From an uncultured Flavobacteriales bacterium (GTDB lineage: Bacteria > Bacteroidota > Bacteroidia > Flavobacteriales_D > Sanyastnellaceae): a stretch of DNA of 64,000 nt. The stretch is taken from contig CALKGQ010000011.1 of the NCBI GenBank assembly GCA_938085425.1, positions 1 to 64,000 on the forward strand, written 5' to 3'. A program made the translations under genes and the position numbers. Of this stretch, positions 19,416 through 27,286 are shown in pieces. The first letter of the stretch is position 1, and each line of letters opens with the position of its first letter. A model generated the notes under the pieces. That model saw only the letters and a list, made by a program, of their open reading frames with translations. It ran no database searches and was not told the origin of the DNA.

Positions 19416-19446
19416 AGAACTCCCGACCTGTCAGGGCCGGGAGTTC
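19409..19446 (-). terminator. Intrinsic terminator after rpmA
   Basis: On the minus strand, GAACTCCCG (19446-19438) pairs with CGGGAGTTC (19425-19417) and is followed by TTATTTTT. It lies 23 nt after the rpmA stop. Confidence 0.8.
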
Positions 19447-19469
19447 ACAAGCTTTGCGTAAGGTGTGCA

Positions 19470-19733
19470 TCAAGCGTCTCCCGCGGGGACCACGGAGACA
19501 AACGAACGGTTGTTCGCTTTTTTGCGGAATTCCACGGTGCCGTCCACCAAGGCGAACAACGTGTGGTCTTTTCCAATGCCGACATTCACTCCAGGGTGGT
19601 GCTGCGTTCCACGCTGGCGAACAAGGATGTTGCCTGCGATGCAGTGTTGACCACCAAAAATTTTCACGCCCAACCGTTTGGACTGGGACTCACGTCCGTT
19701 CTTCGAACTCGCTGCCGCTTTTTTGTGTGCCAT
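19470..19733 (-). CDS. rpmA: 50S ribosomal protein L27
   Basis: 87 residues. The start [24 protein letters not shown] is the canonical L27 N-terminus, which reaches the peptidyl-transferase centre; there is no Firmicutes-type cleavable extension. [24 protein letters not shown] follows as in the family. It lies 32 nt downstream of rplU in the standard rplU-rpmA operon. Confidence 0.97.
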   Translation of the reverse strand: MAHKKAAASSKNGRESQSKRLGVKIFGGQHCIAGNILVRQRGTQHHPGVNVGIGKDHTLFALVDGTVEFRKKANNRSFVSVVPAGDA

Positions 19734-19765
19734 GGCTTATGGGGTTGAGGACCGAGCGGTCCTGT

Positions 19766-20248
19766 TTATTCTTCTGTCTTTTTGGCTGCAGGCTTCTTCG
19801 CTGCAGGTTTCTTTGCCGCGGGCTTCTTTGCCGCGGGTTTCTTTGCCGCGGGTTTCTTTGCCGCCGGCTTCTTGGCGGTGTCCGCTGCATCGGCCTTGGG
19901 CGCAGCCTCCTTCTTTGGAGCCGCCTTCTTGGCCGCCGCCTTTTTGATGTCCGTGATCTTGATCTCGGTCAATGACGCGCGGAAGCCGTTGAGCTTCCGG
20001 TAGCCTTTGCGGCGTTTCTTTTTGAAGACAAGGACCTTGTCTCCTTTCAGGTGCCGTTCTACGACGGCATGGACGGCAAGGCCGTCTATCGCGGGGGCGC
20101 CAACTGCGACGTCACCGTCTTTGTCTGTGAGGAGCACGCGGTCAAAAGTGACCTTTTTGCCCTCCTCCACATCAAGACGGTTGACGAACACCTGTTGGTC
20201 TTTCTCTACCTTATACTGGTGCCCTGCGATCTCTACGATTGCATACAT
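19766..20248 (-). CDS. rplU: 50S ribosomal protein L21 with a lysine/alanine/proline-rich C-terminal tail
   Basis: 160 residues. Residues 1-103 are ordinary L21 (MYAIVEIAGHQYKVEKDQQ at the start, DKVLVFKKKRRKGYRKLNGFR near 75-95). About 55 extra residues follow: a K/A-rich linker and then six tandem PAAKK-type pentapeptides before the final TEE. The tail is very basic and probably disordered, so it may contact rRNA. The frame is open far upstream, but that part overlaps the permease gene antisense-free in another frame and has no L21 homology. The ATG at 20248 is the true start; a TATCTTTG promoter lies 31 nt upstream. Confidence 0.95.
   Translation of the reverse strand: MYAIVEIAGHQYKVEKDQQVFVNRLDVEEGKKVTFDRVLLTDKDGDVAVGAPAIDGLAVHAVVERHLKGDKVLVFKKKRRKGYRKLNGFRASLTEIKITDIKKAAAKKAAPKKEAAPKADAADTAKKPAAKKPAAKKPAAKKPAAKKPAAKKPAAKKTEE
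19783..19877. repeat. 15-bp tandem repeat encoding the PAAKK tail of L21
   Basis: About six imperfect 15-bp units (GGTTTCTTTGCCGCG and variants on the plus strand), each encoding one KPAAK pentapeptide of L21. The central copies are nearly identical, so copy number could change by slippage without shifting the frame. Confidence 0.85.
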
Positions 20249-20261
20249 GAGGAATGATTTT

Positions 20262-20295
20262 TTTCCCACAAAGGGGCCGCAAAGATAGTGGGAAA
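20262..20295. promoter_or_regulatory. rplU promoter with an inverted repeat flanking the -7 box
   Basis: The minus strand has TATCTTTG (20287-20280) with a TTTG element 20 nt upstream. A perfect 8-bp inverted repeat, TTTCCCAC (20262-20269) and GTGGGAAA (20288-20295), brackets the box. It may be an operator or coincidental. Confidence 0.55.
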
Positions 20296-20319
20296 GTCCC
20301 AAAAGCCCAAACGATGCCC

Positions 20320-21231
20320 CTATGATTTTGGAGTCGCCTTTCCTCCTCGGTTCACCAACCAAACCCCAGAAAGGACAACGAGTCCACCGACCAAATGCAG
20401 GAAGGTCAAAGGCTCGTGGTCCATCCAACCCCAAAAGGTGGCGAACAGGGGGATGATGTAGGTGACTGTGCTGGCAAAAAGGGCGTCGGTGCGTTGGATG
20501 ATTCGGTTGAACGCAATGAGGGCGAACCCTGTGCCCACCACGGCGAGCACGACCACGGAAAGAAGGCCGCGCATGCCATCGGGATGGGAGAATGCCAAGT
20601 CCATGGCCGATGGGGACCAGCCGAGGACCAAGGCAGGAAGGGCCATCAGACCCAAGGCGAAGGACGCCACGCCGGCGGGCGGGATGTGCCCAAGTTGGTG
20701 CCGAATCACATTGACGCTGACCCCATAGCAGGCCGTGGCCATGACCACCCGGGCTGCGCCCCAAAGCATGTCGGGCGCCACTTGGGTGCCAGGCTGGAAG
20801 GCGAGGATGAAGGCGCCGACCATGCCCACCAAAAGGCCCAACACTTGCAATCCCCTCACCTTGCTTCGGAAAAAGGCCACCCCTACGAGGAGGGTGAAAA
20901 GGGGCGTCAAAGCGTTGAGCATGCCTGCAAGTGAGGATGGCACGAGCGTTTGGGCCGTGGTGAATAGGTAGGCAGGCACCATGTTGCCCAGTCCCCCCAC
21001 CACCAAAAGCCAGGGAATGGAAGCGCCCGTCAGGTGGGCGCGGTGCTTCCATGCAAAGGGCAACATCGCCACGCCGGCGATGGCGATCCGTCCCATGGCC
21101 ACTTCGAGGGCAGGAAAAAGCGGTTGTCCTTGCGTGTCGAACAAGGCCAGCTTCATCAGGATGAAGGAGCTTCCCCAGATGAATCCGAGGACGAGTAGCG
21201 CGAGCCACATGGCTGCTTTGGCGGTCCCCAT
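20320..21231 (-). CDS. EamA/DMT-family permease
   Basis: Inner-membrane transporter of the drug/metabolite superfamily, about 303 residues with ten predicted membrane helices in two EamA repeats. The first repeat opens MWLALLVLGFIWGSSFILMK; the second covers the C-terminal half, with VVLAVVGTGFALIAFNRIIQ and VTYIIPLFATFWGW. Substrate cannot be assigned. The ATG at 21231 is set by a TAATTTTG box 6 nt upstream. It faces rplU downstream and diverges from the metal-binding lipoprotein gene. Confidence 0.88.
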   Translation of the reverse strand: MGTAKAAMWLALLVLGFIWGSSFILMKLALFDTQGQPLFPALEVAMGRIAIAGVAMLPFAWKHRAHLTGASIPWLLVVGGLGNMVPAYLFTTAQTLVPSSLAGMLNALTPLFTLLVGVAFFRSKVRGLQVLGLLVGMVGAFILAFQPGTQVAPDMLWGAARVVMATACYGVSVNVIRHQLGHIPPAGVASFALGLMALPALVLGWSPSAMDLAFSHPDGMRGLLSVVVLAVVGTGFALIAFNRIIQRTDALFASTVTYIIPLFATFWGWMDHEPLTFLHLVGGLVVLSGVWLVNRGGKATPKS

Positions 21232-21237
21232 GAGATG

Positions 21238-21245
21238 CAAAATTA
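21238..21245 (-). promoter_or_regulatory. -7 promoter box of the DMT permease gene
   Basis: TAATTTTG on the minus strand ends 6 nt before the ATG at 21231. It is back to back with the plus-strand box at 21280-21287. Confidence 0.55.
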
Positions 21246-21279
21246 GCACAACGCCGCACAAGGGGTGCGTTGGCCCACA

Positions 21280-21287
21280 TATCTTTG
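21280..21287 (+). promoter_or_regulatory. -7 promoter box of the HMA lipoprotein operon (leaderless type)
   Basis: TATCTTTG ends 4 nt (gcgc) before the ATG at 21292. This excludes the longer in-frame start at 21265. Confidence 0.62.
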
Positions 21288-21291
21288 GCGC

Positions 21292-21684
21292 ATGCGCATC
21301 GCTCTATCCTGTTCCGTTTTGGCCACGACCATGCTCCTCTCATGCGAGGGCAATGGCCCCCAAATGGCCCCCACGGTGTTTGAAGAATCCCATGTGGAGG
21401 GGACGGTGGAAAAGGCGGTGGCGGAGATGATGGTGCAAGGCATGATGTGTGAGATTGGCTGCGTGTCGAAAGTCCGCAAGGAACTCCTCGAGGTGCCGGG
21501 TGTGGCGTCTGCAAGCATCGAATTCGAAAAGGACCGCGCGGTCAATGTGGCCAAGGTGGAATACGACGCGGACGTGGTGGATGCCCGGGCCTTGGTGGCC
21601 AAGGTCACTGCCATTGGAGATGGAATGTACCCTGTGGAGAAGGTGGCCGTGACGCATTATGGCGCCGCAAAGTTCACGCCTTGA
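21292..21684 (+). CDS. Heavy-metal-associated (HMA) domain lipoprotein
   Basis: 130 residues. A short lipoprotein signal with lipobox LLSC (Cys18) should anchor it on the outer face of a membrane. The HMA fold begins near residue 45. Its metal loop is GMMCEIGC with Cys53 and Cys57, a CxxxC spacing instead of the usual CxxC, followed by KVRKELLEVPGVASASIEFE. Such domains bind Cu(I) or similar soft metals. It is directly upstream of heme A synthase (4 nt gap), which suggests a role near cytochrome oxidase assembly, for example copper handling; this is inference. Confidence 0.8.
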   Translation: MRIALSCSVLATTMLLSCEGNGPQMAPTVFEESHVEGTVEKAVAEMMVQGMMCEIGCVSKVRKELLEVPGVASASIEFEKDRAVNVAKVEYDADVVDARALVAKVTAIGDGMYPVEKVAVTHYGAAKFTP

Positions 21685-21688
21685 ACGC

Positions 21689-22708
21689 ATGAAAGGCTGG
21701 TTGCTCCCTTTGGCCAGATGGGCCTTTTGGTTGGCGTTTTTGGTGGTTCTGGCAGGAAGCGTGGTCCGAATGACTGGCAGTGGAATGGGGTGCCCGGATT
21801 GGCCCAAGTGCTTTGGTCTGCTCGTCCCGCCCACGGAGGTTGAACAGGTGACGTACCACGAAGGGGAGACCTATGCGTCTGGCCGGATGCTCCTTGTGGA
21901 CGATCGTTTTTGGGTGGCCCAAAAGGAGGTCGTCGCAGGCGATTTTGAGGCCGAGCGGGAGAGAGGGGATTGGTCCTTGTACACCAAGCACGACTACCAC
22001 ATCTTTCATCCATTGCACACCTGGGTGGAGTTCATCAACCGTTTGCTTGGGGCCTTGGCCGGTGTGCCAGCCCTGTTGCTCTTGATGGCCTCCGCGTGGG
22101 CGAGGGATTTGAGGACCACCGTGCTTGCTTTGGGGGCTGTCTTGGCCTTAGGATTGGTGGCATGGCTTGGGAAGTTGGTGGTGGACGGCAACTTGTTGCC
22201 CCACAGCATCACGATCCACATGATGGGCGCCTTGGCCATCCTCGCCATTGACAGTGTGATCATCCAACGCCTCAAAGGCGCCCGTGTGCGATGGCACCGT
22301 TCGGCACGCTGGGGATTGTTCGTGGCCCTGGCCGTGACGTTGGTCCAAATCTTGACCGGAACAGAGGTCCGAGAAACCGTGGACGTGCTGTTGGCCGAGG
22401 GTTTGGGAAGGCCAGACCTCGCGCATCAACTGGCGTCCAGCCAAGTGCTCTACCTCATGCACAGATCAGGGTATTGGGTGGTGCTGTTGTCCCATTTGTT
22501 TTGGATGTGGCGGATGGGTCCCTTTGGGCAAGGCCACGTGCTTCGGGCCCGGAACGCGACCCTCGCGCTGCTCGCCGCCCAAATGACGACAGGATTGTTG
22601 TTTGCCTACGGGGCATTTCCTGCGTGGGCCCAGCCCGTGCATTTGGTCATGGGGGTGGGCTTGTTTTTGACCACCTGGGGCCTTTTTTGGCGAACCCGCA
22701 CCAATTGA
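21689..22708 (+). CDS. ctaA: Heme A synthase (COX15/CtaA family)
   Basis: Integral membrane enzyme that oxidises the C8 methyl of heme O to make heme A for aa3-type cytochrome oxidases. About 339 residues, eight predicted membrane helices. Family blocks are VVLAGSVVRMTGSGMGCPDWPKCFG at the N-terminus, HIFHPLHTWVEFINRLLGAL with the ligand-type histidines, and HRSGYWVVLLSHL in the second half. I use the ATG at 21689, 4 nt after the previous stop; an ATG at 21659 would overlap that gene. Middle gene of a three-gene operon. Confidence 0.92.
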   Translation: MKGWLLPLARWAFWLAFLVVLAGSVVRMTGSGMGCPDWPKCFGLLVPPTEVEQVTYHEGETYASGRMLLVDDRFWVAQKEVVAGDFEAERERGDWSLYTKHDYHIFHPLHTWVEFINRLLGALAGVPALLLLMASAWARDLRTTVLALGAVLALGLVAWLGKLVVDGNLLPHSITIHMMGALAILAIDSVIIQRLKGARVRWHRSARWGLFVALAVTLVQILTGTEVRETVDVLLAEGLGRPDLAHQLASSQVLYLMHRSGYWVVLLSHLFWMWRMGPFGQGHVLRARNATLALLAAQMTTGLLFAYGAFPAWAQPVHLVMGVGLFLTTWGLFWRTRTN

Positions 22709-22715
22709 CTCACCC

Positions 22716-23276
22716 ATGGCTGCCATTGAAACCACCTCCATCCCCTTGGGCTTTTCGGCCCCGTCCTTTTGTCTTCCCGACGCGCGCAGCGGCGAAATGG
22801 TTCGGTCGGAGGATTTGTTTGGTCAACGGCCCACCCTGGTGGTGTTCATGTGCAACCATTGCCCTTTTGTGGTGCATGTGCTGCCGGCCTTGGTGGAGCT
22901 GGCAGCGACGTACAAGGAGCTGGGGGTGCAGACGGTGGCCATCTCCAGCAACGATGTGGTGCGCTATCCCCAGGACGGTCTGGAGCACATGGCGGCGCTT
23001 GCTGTGTCCATGGACTTCTCGTTCCCATACCTCTACGACGCGTCCCAAGAGGTGGCCCGCGCCTATGACGCAGCCTGCACACCCGATTTCAGCATCTTCG
23101 ACGCCCAAGGCCAATGCGTGTACCGTGGGCAGTTCGATGGGTCGCGGCCGGGCAATGACGTGCCAGTGAGTGGCAACGACGTGCGGCAGGTGTTGGACCT
23201 TCTCTTGGAGGGTCACCCCGTTCCTTCAGATGGCCAGCTTCCCTCCATTGGGTGCAACATCAAGTGGAAGGAGTAG
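22716..23276 (+). CDS. Cytoplasmic thioredoxin-like redoxin (AhpC/TSA, PRX-like1 type)
   Basis: 186 residues with a thioredoxin fold and no signal peptide. The motif Cys46-Asn-His-Cys49 (VVFMCNHCPFVVHVLP) replaces the usual CGPC, AACTPDFSIFD holds the cis-Pro region, and the end PSIGCNIKWKE is typical of the PRX-like1 group. It is a paralog of the exported protein at 7287-7910, sharing the CNxCPFV and GCxIK motifs. It follows ctaA by 7 nt, so it may be linked to oxidase biogenesis or redox stress. It ends at a strong terminator. Confidence 0.87.
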   Translation: MAAIETTSIPLGFSAPSFCLPDARSGEMVRSEDLFGQRPTLVVFMCNHCPFVVHVLPALVELAATYKELGVQTVAISSNDVVRYPQDGLEHMAALAVSMDFSFPYLYDASQEVARAYDAACTPDFSIFDAQGQCVYRGQFDGSRPGNDVPVSGNDVRQVLDLLLEGHPVPSDGQLPSIGCNIKWKE

Positions 23277-23306
23277 GAAAGGCCTCCCATGAAAATCTCG
23301 AGCATG

Positions 23307-23336
23307 AAAAAGGCCTCCAACTTGGAGGCCTTTTTT
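23307..23336. terminator. Bidirectional intrinsic terminator
   Basis: A nearly perfect hairpin, AAAAAGGCCTCCAA with TTGGAGGCCTTTTTT, lies between the convergent redoxin and nrdA genes and has T-tracts for both strands. Confidence 0.9.
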
Positions 23337-23356
23337 CGTGGAGGTCGGACTGGCGA

Positions 23357-25798
23357 TCAACCGCTGCACATTTCGCAGTCGGGGCCGTTGTCGATGCTGC
23401 AGGCTTGCACTTGCTGCTCGTACGTCATCTCTTCGGGCTGGGTGCCCGCTGGAGCTGCTGCAGTTTTGGTTGCAGCTTGTGCTTCTTGGGCCTCTGGAGC
23501 GGCCTGAAGGGCCTCTTCCTTGGATTGGTTCTTGTACTTCTTGTCCACCGTGAACTTGATTGCGTCGGTGGCGGCCTTGGTCCGGAGGTAGTACATGCCC
23601 GTCTTCAAGCCTTTCTTCCATGCATAGAAGTGCATGGAGGTGAGCTTGGAGTTGGTGACGTTCTCCATGAAGATGTTGAGCGACTGGCTTTGGCAGATGT
23701 ACGCACCGCGGTCGGCGGCCATCTCGAGGATCGCCTTCTGCGAAATCTCCCATGAAGTGCGGTACAGCACCTTCAGGTTCTCTGGAATTTCAGGGATGTT
23801 CTGGATGGATCCGTTGGCGGCAATCAGTCGGTTCTTCATGTCGTCGTCCCACAAGCCGAGCTTGGTCAAGTCGCGCAAGAGGTGCTTGTTCACCACGATG
23901 AATTCCCCGGAGAGGGTACGGCGCGTGTAGATGTTGCTCGTGTAAGGTTCGAAGCATTCGTTGTTGCCCAAAATCTGTGCCGTCGATGCCGTGGGCATTG
24001 GCGCCACGAGCAAGGAGTTGCGCATGCCGTGTTCCTTGATCTCGTCCTTGAGGATGTCCCACTCCCAACGGTCGGAGGGTTGGACATTCCACATGTCGAA
24101 CTGGAGCTTGCCCTGGCTGGCAGGAGAGCCTTCGAAGGTTTCGTAGGCGCCTTCTTCCTTGGCCATGTCCTTGGACGCTGTGCAAGCGGCGTAGTACATC
24201 GTTTCGAAGACGTCCTTGTTCAATTGACGCGCCTCTTCGCTGTCGAAGGGGAACCGCATCAAGATGAACGCATCGGCCAAGCCTTGCACCCCCAGCCCAA
24301 TGGGACGGTGGCGCATGTTGGAGTTGCGTGCTTCGGGGATGGGGTAGTAGTTCCGGTCGATGACGCGGTTGAGGTTGCGTGTCACGCGGTATGTGACCTC
24401 GAACAGCTTGTCGTGGTCAAACGTGCGGTCTTCCTTCACAAACTTGGGAATGGCGACCGACGCCAGGTTGCACACGGCCACTTCGTCCGGTGCGGTGTAC
24501 TCGATGATTTCTGTGCAGAGGTTGGACGACCGGATGGTGCCCAAGTTCTGTTGGTTGGACTTGCTGTTGGCGGCGTCCTTGTAGAGCATGTACGGCGTGC
24601 CTGTTTCCATTTGGCTTTCCAACACTTTGAACCAAAGGTCTTGGGCCTTGATGGTCTTCCGTCCTTTGCCTTCCGCCTCGTACTTGGTGTACAACGCCTC
24701 GAACTCTGCGCCCCAGGTGTCCGACAATCCGGGGCATTCGTTGGGGCACATCAGGGTCCAGTCGCCGTTCTCTTCCACACGCTTCATGAACAGGTCGGGC
24801 GTCCAGAGGGCGTAGAACAAATCCCGGGCGCGCTGCTCTTCTTTTCCGTGGTTCTTGCGAAGCTCGAGGAAGTCGAAGACGTCGGCATGCCAAGGCTCGA
24901 TGTAGATGGCAAAGGAACCTTTGCGCTTTCCGCCTCCTTGGTCCACGTAACGTGCCGTGTCGTTGAAGACGCGAAGCATTGGGACGATGCCGTTGGAGGT
25001 GCCGTTCGTTCCTTTGATGTAGGACCCTGTGGCGCGGATGTCGTGGATGGCCAAGCCGATGCCTCCAGCGTTTTGCGAAATTTTCGCGCACTGCTGCAAG
25101 GTGTCGTAGATGCCGGTGATGCTGTCCTCCTTCATGGTGAGCAGGAAGCAGCTGGACATCTGAGGCTTGGGCGTTCCCGCATTGAAAAGGGTGGGCGTGG
25201 CGTGGGTGAACCAGCCCTCGCTCATCATGTTGTACGTCTCAATCGCACTGTCCATGTCGTCCTTGTGGATGCCGACCGCCACGCGCATCAGCATCTGCTG
25301 AGGACGTTCTGCAATCTCTCCTTGGATCTTCAGCAGGTACGAACGCTCCAACGTTTTGAAACCAAAGAAGTCGTAGCTGAAGTCCCGGTCGTAGATGATG
25401 CTGGAATCCAACAACTCAGAATTCTTTTGGATGATCTCCCAAACATCATCCGCAATCAAACTGGCGTTTTGGCCTGTGATGGGGTCCACATATTCGTGCA
25501 GGTCCTTCATGCACTCGGTGAACGACTTTTTGGTGGCCTTGTGCAGGTTGCTCACCGCGATGCGGCTGGCAAGCTGGGCGTAGTCGGGGTGGGTCACCGC
25601 ATTGGTGGCGGCCACTTCGGCTGCGAGGTTGTCCAACTCGGTCGTGGTGACCCCATCGTACACCCCCTCGATGACGCGCATGGCGATTTTGGTGGGGTCG
25701 ACGGCATCGTGGAGGCCGTAACACAGCTTTTTGATTCGTGCTGTGATCTTGTCAAACTGGACCGGTTCGCGCCGGCCGTCGCGCTTCAATACAAACAT
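23357..25798 (-). CDS. nrdA: Ribonucleoside-diphosphate reductase, large (alpha) subunit, class Ia
   Basis: Reduces ribonucleoside diphosphates to dNDPs with NrdB. 813 residues. An ATP-cone allosteric domain occupies about residues 1-95 ([18 protein letters not shown]). The ten-stranded barrel carries NLCTEIIEY and [11 protein letters not shown] and the radical-transfer segment around [27 protein letters not shown]. The C-terminal tail ends DCEMCSG, the CxxC pair that passes electrons from thioredoxin or glutaredoxin. It lies 41 nt downstream of nrdB, the reverse of the usual nrdA-nrdB order. Confidence 0.97.
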   Translation of the reverse strand: MFVLKRDGRREPVQFDKITARIKKLCYGLHDAVDPTKIAMRVIEGVYDGVTTTELDNLAAEVAATNAVTHPDYAQLASRIAVSNLHKATKKSFTECMKDLHEYVDPITGQNASLIADDVWEIIQKNSELLDSSIIYDRDFSYDFFGFKTLERSYLLKIQGEIAERPQQMLMRVAVGIHKDDMDSAIETYNMMSEGWFTHATPTLFNAGTPKPQMSSCFLLTMKEDSITGIYDTLQQCAKISQNAGGIGLAIHDIRATGSYIKGTNGTSNGIVPMLRVFNDTARYVDQGGGKRKGSFAIYIEPWHADVFDFLELRKNHGKEEQRARDLFYALWTPDLFMKRVEENGDWTLMCPNECPGLSDTWGAEFEALYTKYEAEGKGRKTIKAQDLWFKVLESQMETGTPYMLYKDAANSKSNQQNLGTIRSSNLCTEIIEYTAPDEVAVCNLASVAIPKFVKEDRTFDHDKLFEVTYRVTRNLNRVIDRNYYPIPEARNSNMRHRPIGLGVQGLADAFILMRFPFDSEEARQLNKDVFETMYYAACTASKDMAKEEGAYETFEGSPASQGKLQFDMWNVQPSDRWEWDILKDEIKEHGMRNSLLVAPMPTASTAQILGNNECFEPYTSNIYTRRTLSGEFIVVNKHLLRDLTKLGLWDDDMKNRLIAANGSIQNIPEIPENLKVLYRTSWEISQKAILEMAADRGAYICQSQSLNIFMENVTNSKLTSMHFYAWKKGLKTGMYYLRTKAATDAIKFTVDKKYKNQSKEEALQAAPEAQEAQAATKTAAAPAGTQPEEMTYEQQVQACSIDNGPDCEMCSG

Positions 25799-25839
25799 GC
25801 GTAGTGGGGAGAGAGAGGTATAACGAGAGAGGGATGGGG

Positions 25840-26901
25840 TCAGAAGTCGGCGTCGAGGTTGAAGCTGTTGTCTTCTTCTGAAGATTGGTTGAGGACACCG
25901 GCCTTTTGGTATTCGCCGACCCGCTTCTCGAAGAAGTTGGTCTTGCCTTGGAGGCTGATCATGTCCATGAAGTCAAATGGGTTGGTCACATTGAAGACTT
26001 TTTCGTTGCCCAATTCCACCAAGAGGCGGTCGGCCACGAATTCAATGTACTGGCTCATCAAGGTGGCGTTCATGCCAATCAGACGAACGGGCAATGCGTC
26101 GCACACAAACTCCTTCTCAATCTCCACCGCGTCGAGGATGATCTTCTCGATGGTCTTCTTGGGAAGTTTGTTGACGATGTGGTCGGTGTACAACATGCAT
26201 GCGAAGTCGCAGTGCATGCCCTCGTCGCGGCTGATGAGCTCGTTGGAGAAACTCAGGCCGGGCATCAAGCCGCGCTTCTTGAGCCAGAAGATGGAACAGA
26301 AGCTGCCGGAGAAGAAGATGCCTTCCACGGCGGCAAAGGCCACAATGCGCTCCGCAAAGTTGCCGTTGTCAATCCACTGAAGGGCCCAATTTGCTTTTTT
26401 CTTGACGCAGTCCAAGGTTTCGATGGCATTGAAAAGCTTGTCCTTCTCTGCCTTGTCCTTGATGTAGGTGTCGATCAACAACGAGTAGGTCTCGCTGTGG
26501 ATGTTTTCCATCATGATTTGGAATCCGTAGAAGAACTTGGCTTCTGTGTACTGCACTTCCGCCACAAAGTTCTCGGCGAGGTTCTCATTCACAATCCCGT
26601 CTGAGGCTGCGAAAAAGGCGAGGATGTGCTTGACGAAGTAACGTTCGTCGTCGTTGAGCTTGTCGTTCCAGTCGACGATGTCTGCAGCCAAATCAATTTC
26701 CTCGGCCGTCCAAAAGCTCGCCTCCGACTTCTTGTAGAAGTTCCAGATGTCGTTGTGCTCGATCGGAAAGAGGACAAATCGGTTGGGGTTGTCTTCCAAG
26801 ATGGGTTCCACCACAGAAGTATTTTCAGGCAGCACCTCTTCGATGGCCGTTTGGGGGTTGTCGACGAGTGCGTCTTTGGGGGTTTCGGTGGTATTGTCCA
26901 T
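25840..26901 (-). CDS. nrdB: Ribonucleoside-diphosphate reductase, small (beta) subunit, class Ia
   Basis: Di-iron tyrosyl-radical subunit, 353 residues. Metal-ligand positions Glu132 and His135 and the radical Tyr139 are visible in [12 protein letters not shown] with the canonical E-x2-H-x3-Y spacing, so this is a radical-forming form. [20 protein letters not shown] in the C-terminal half supplies later ligands. A roughly 35-residue N-terminal extension is acidic and low in complexity. First gene of nrdB-nrdA. No clear TAnnTTnG box was found upstream; a GAAC-N4-GTTC palindrome lies 27-42 nt before the start. Confidence 0.97.
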   Translation of the reverse strand: MDNTTETPKDALVDNPQTAIEEVLPENTSVVEPILEDNPNRFVLFPIEHNDIWNFYKKSEASFWTAEEIDLAADIVDWNDKLNDDERYFVKHILAFFAASDGIVNENLAENFVAEVQYTEAKFFYGFQIMMENIHSETYSLLIDTYIKDKAEKDKLFNAIETLDCVKKKANWALQWIDNGNFAERIVAFAAVEGIFFSGSFCSIFWLKKRGLMPGLSFSNELISRDEGMHCDFACMLYTDHIVNKLPKKTIEKIILDAVEIEKEFVCDALPVRLIGMNATLMSQYIEFVADRLLVELGNEKVFNVTNPFDFMDMISLQGKTNFFEKRVGEYQKAGVLNQSSEEDNSFNLDADF

Positions 26902-26927
26902 GGTCTTGTGTGTGTTTCGTACGTGGT

Positions 26928-26943
26928 CTGAACGAATGTTCAG
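26928..26943. promoter_or_regulatory. Perfect palindrome upstream of nrdB, LexA/SOS-box-like
   Basis: CTGAACGAATGTTCAG has perfect 6-bp arms around a 4-nt spacer and contains GAAC-N4-GTTC, the core of the Gram-positive-type SOS (DinR/LexA) box. It sits 27 nt from the nrdB start codon, a position suitable for repression. Assignment to a particular regulator is inference. Confidence 0.45.
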
Positions 26944-27274
26944 GGGAGAAGTCGGCCACGCTACGAGGTTGATTTCGCAGGCAAATTGGCCATTTGACTG
27001 ATCAGGATGGGGGGGTGCTTGGGAGGTTCACGGAGGAACCCCCTTCAGCCCTCCAAAGAAACCTCGCAACCCCATTGCAGGGCAAATCGAATAGTTCACA
27101 ATTGGACCGAGTTCTTAACAAATGCCGTGCAACCATTGTGTAAGGGGCTGAGCAACAACCCTTAAGACACTGACGGGGAAGGTGAAAATACCCTGATTGG
27201 GTGAGGACGTTGTTGAAAATTGGCACGGTTTTTTCGGCAACGAATTTTGGCCTTCGACAGGGTGCATCACGTTG

Positions 27275-27282
27275 TACTTTTG
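27275..27282 (+). promoter_or_regulatory. -7 promoter box of secA (leaderless type)
   Basis: TACTTTTG ends 4 nt (tgtc) before the ATG at 27287. An in-frame ATG at 27197 is upstream of this box and encodes no SecA-like sequence. Confidence 0.65.
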
Positions 27283-27286
27283 TGTC

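Larger units (their letters stand above)
26902..27286. other. Intergenic region between nrdB and secA (385 nt)
   Basis: The longest gene-free stretch in the window, between divergent nrdB and secA. It holds the palindrome at 26928-26943, an approximate dyad CAAATTGGCCATTTG at 26982-26996, a short inverted repeat GGTTC/GAACC near 27030-27045 and the secA box at 27275-27282. I see no tRNA, no recognisable small RNA and no credible ORF; the minus-strand open frame here runs antisense into secA. Confidence 0.6.

Noticed and set aside
17966-19975. 669-residue plus-strand open frame across serS, rpmA and rplU
   Set aside because: It runs antisense through three certain genes and shows frame-shadow composition.
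20249-21514. Upstream extension of the rplU frame to about 582 residues
   Set aside because: The extension overlaps a well-formed DMT permease in another frame, contains no L21 homology, and is separated by the rplU promoter box at 20280-20287.
23882-25804. 640-residue plus-strand open frame antisense to nrdA
   Set aside because: NrdA on the other strand is complete and unmistakable.
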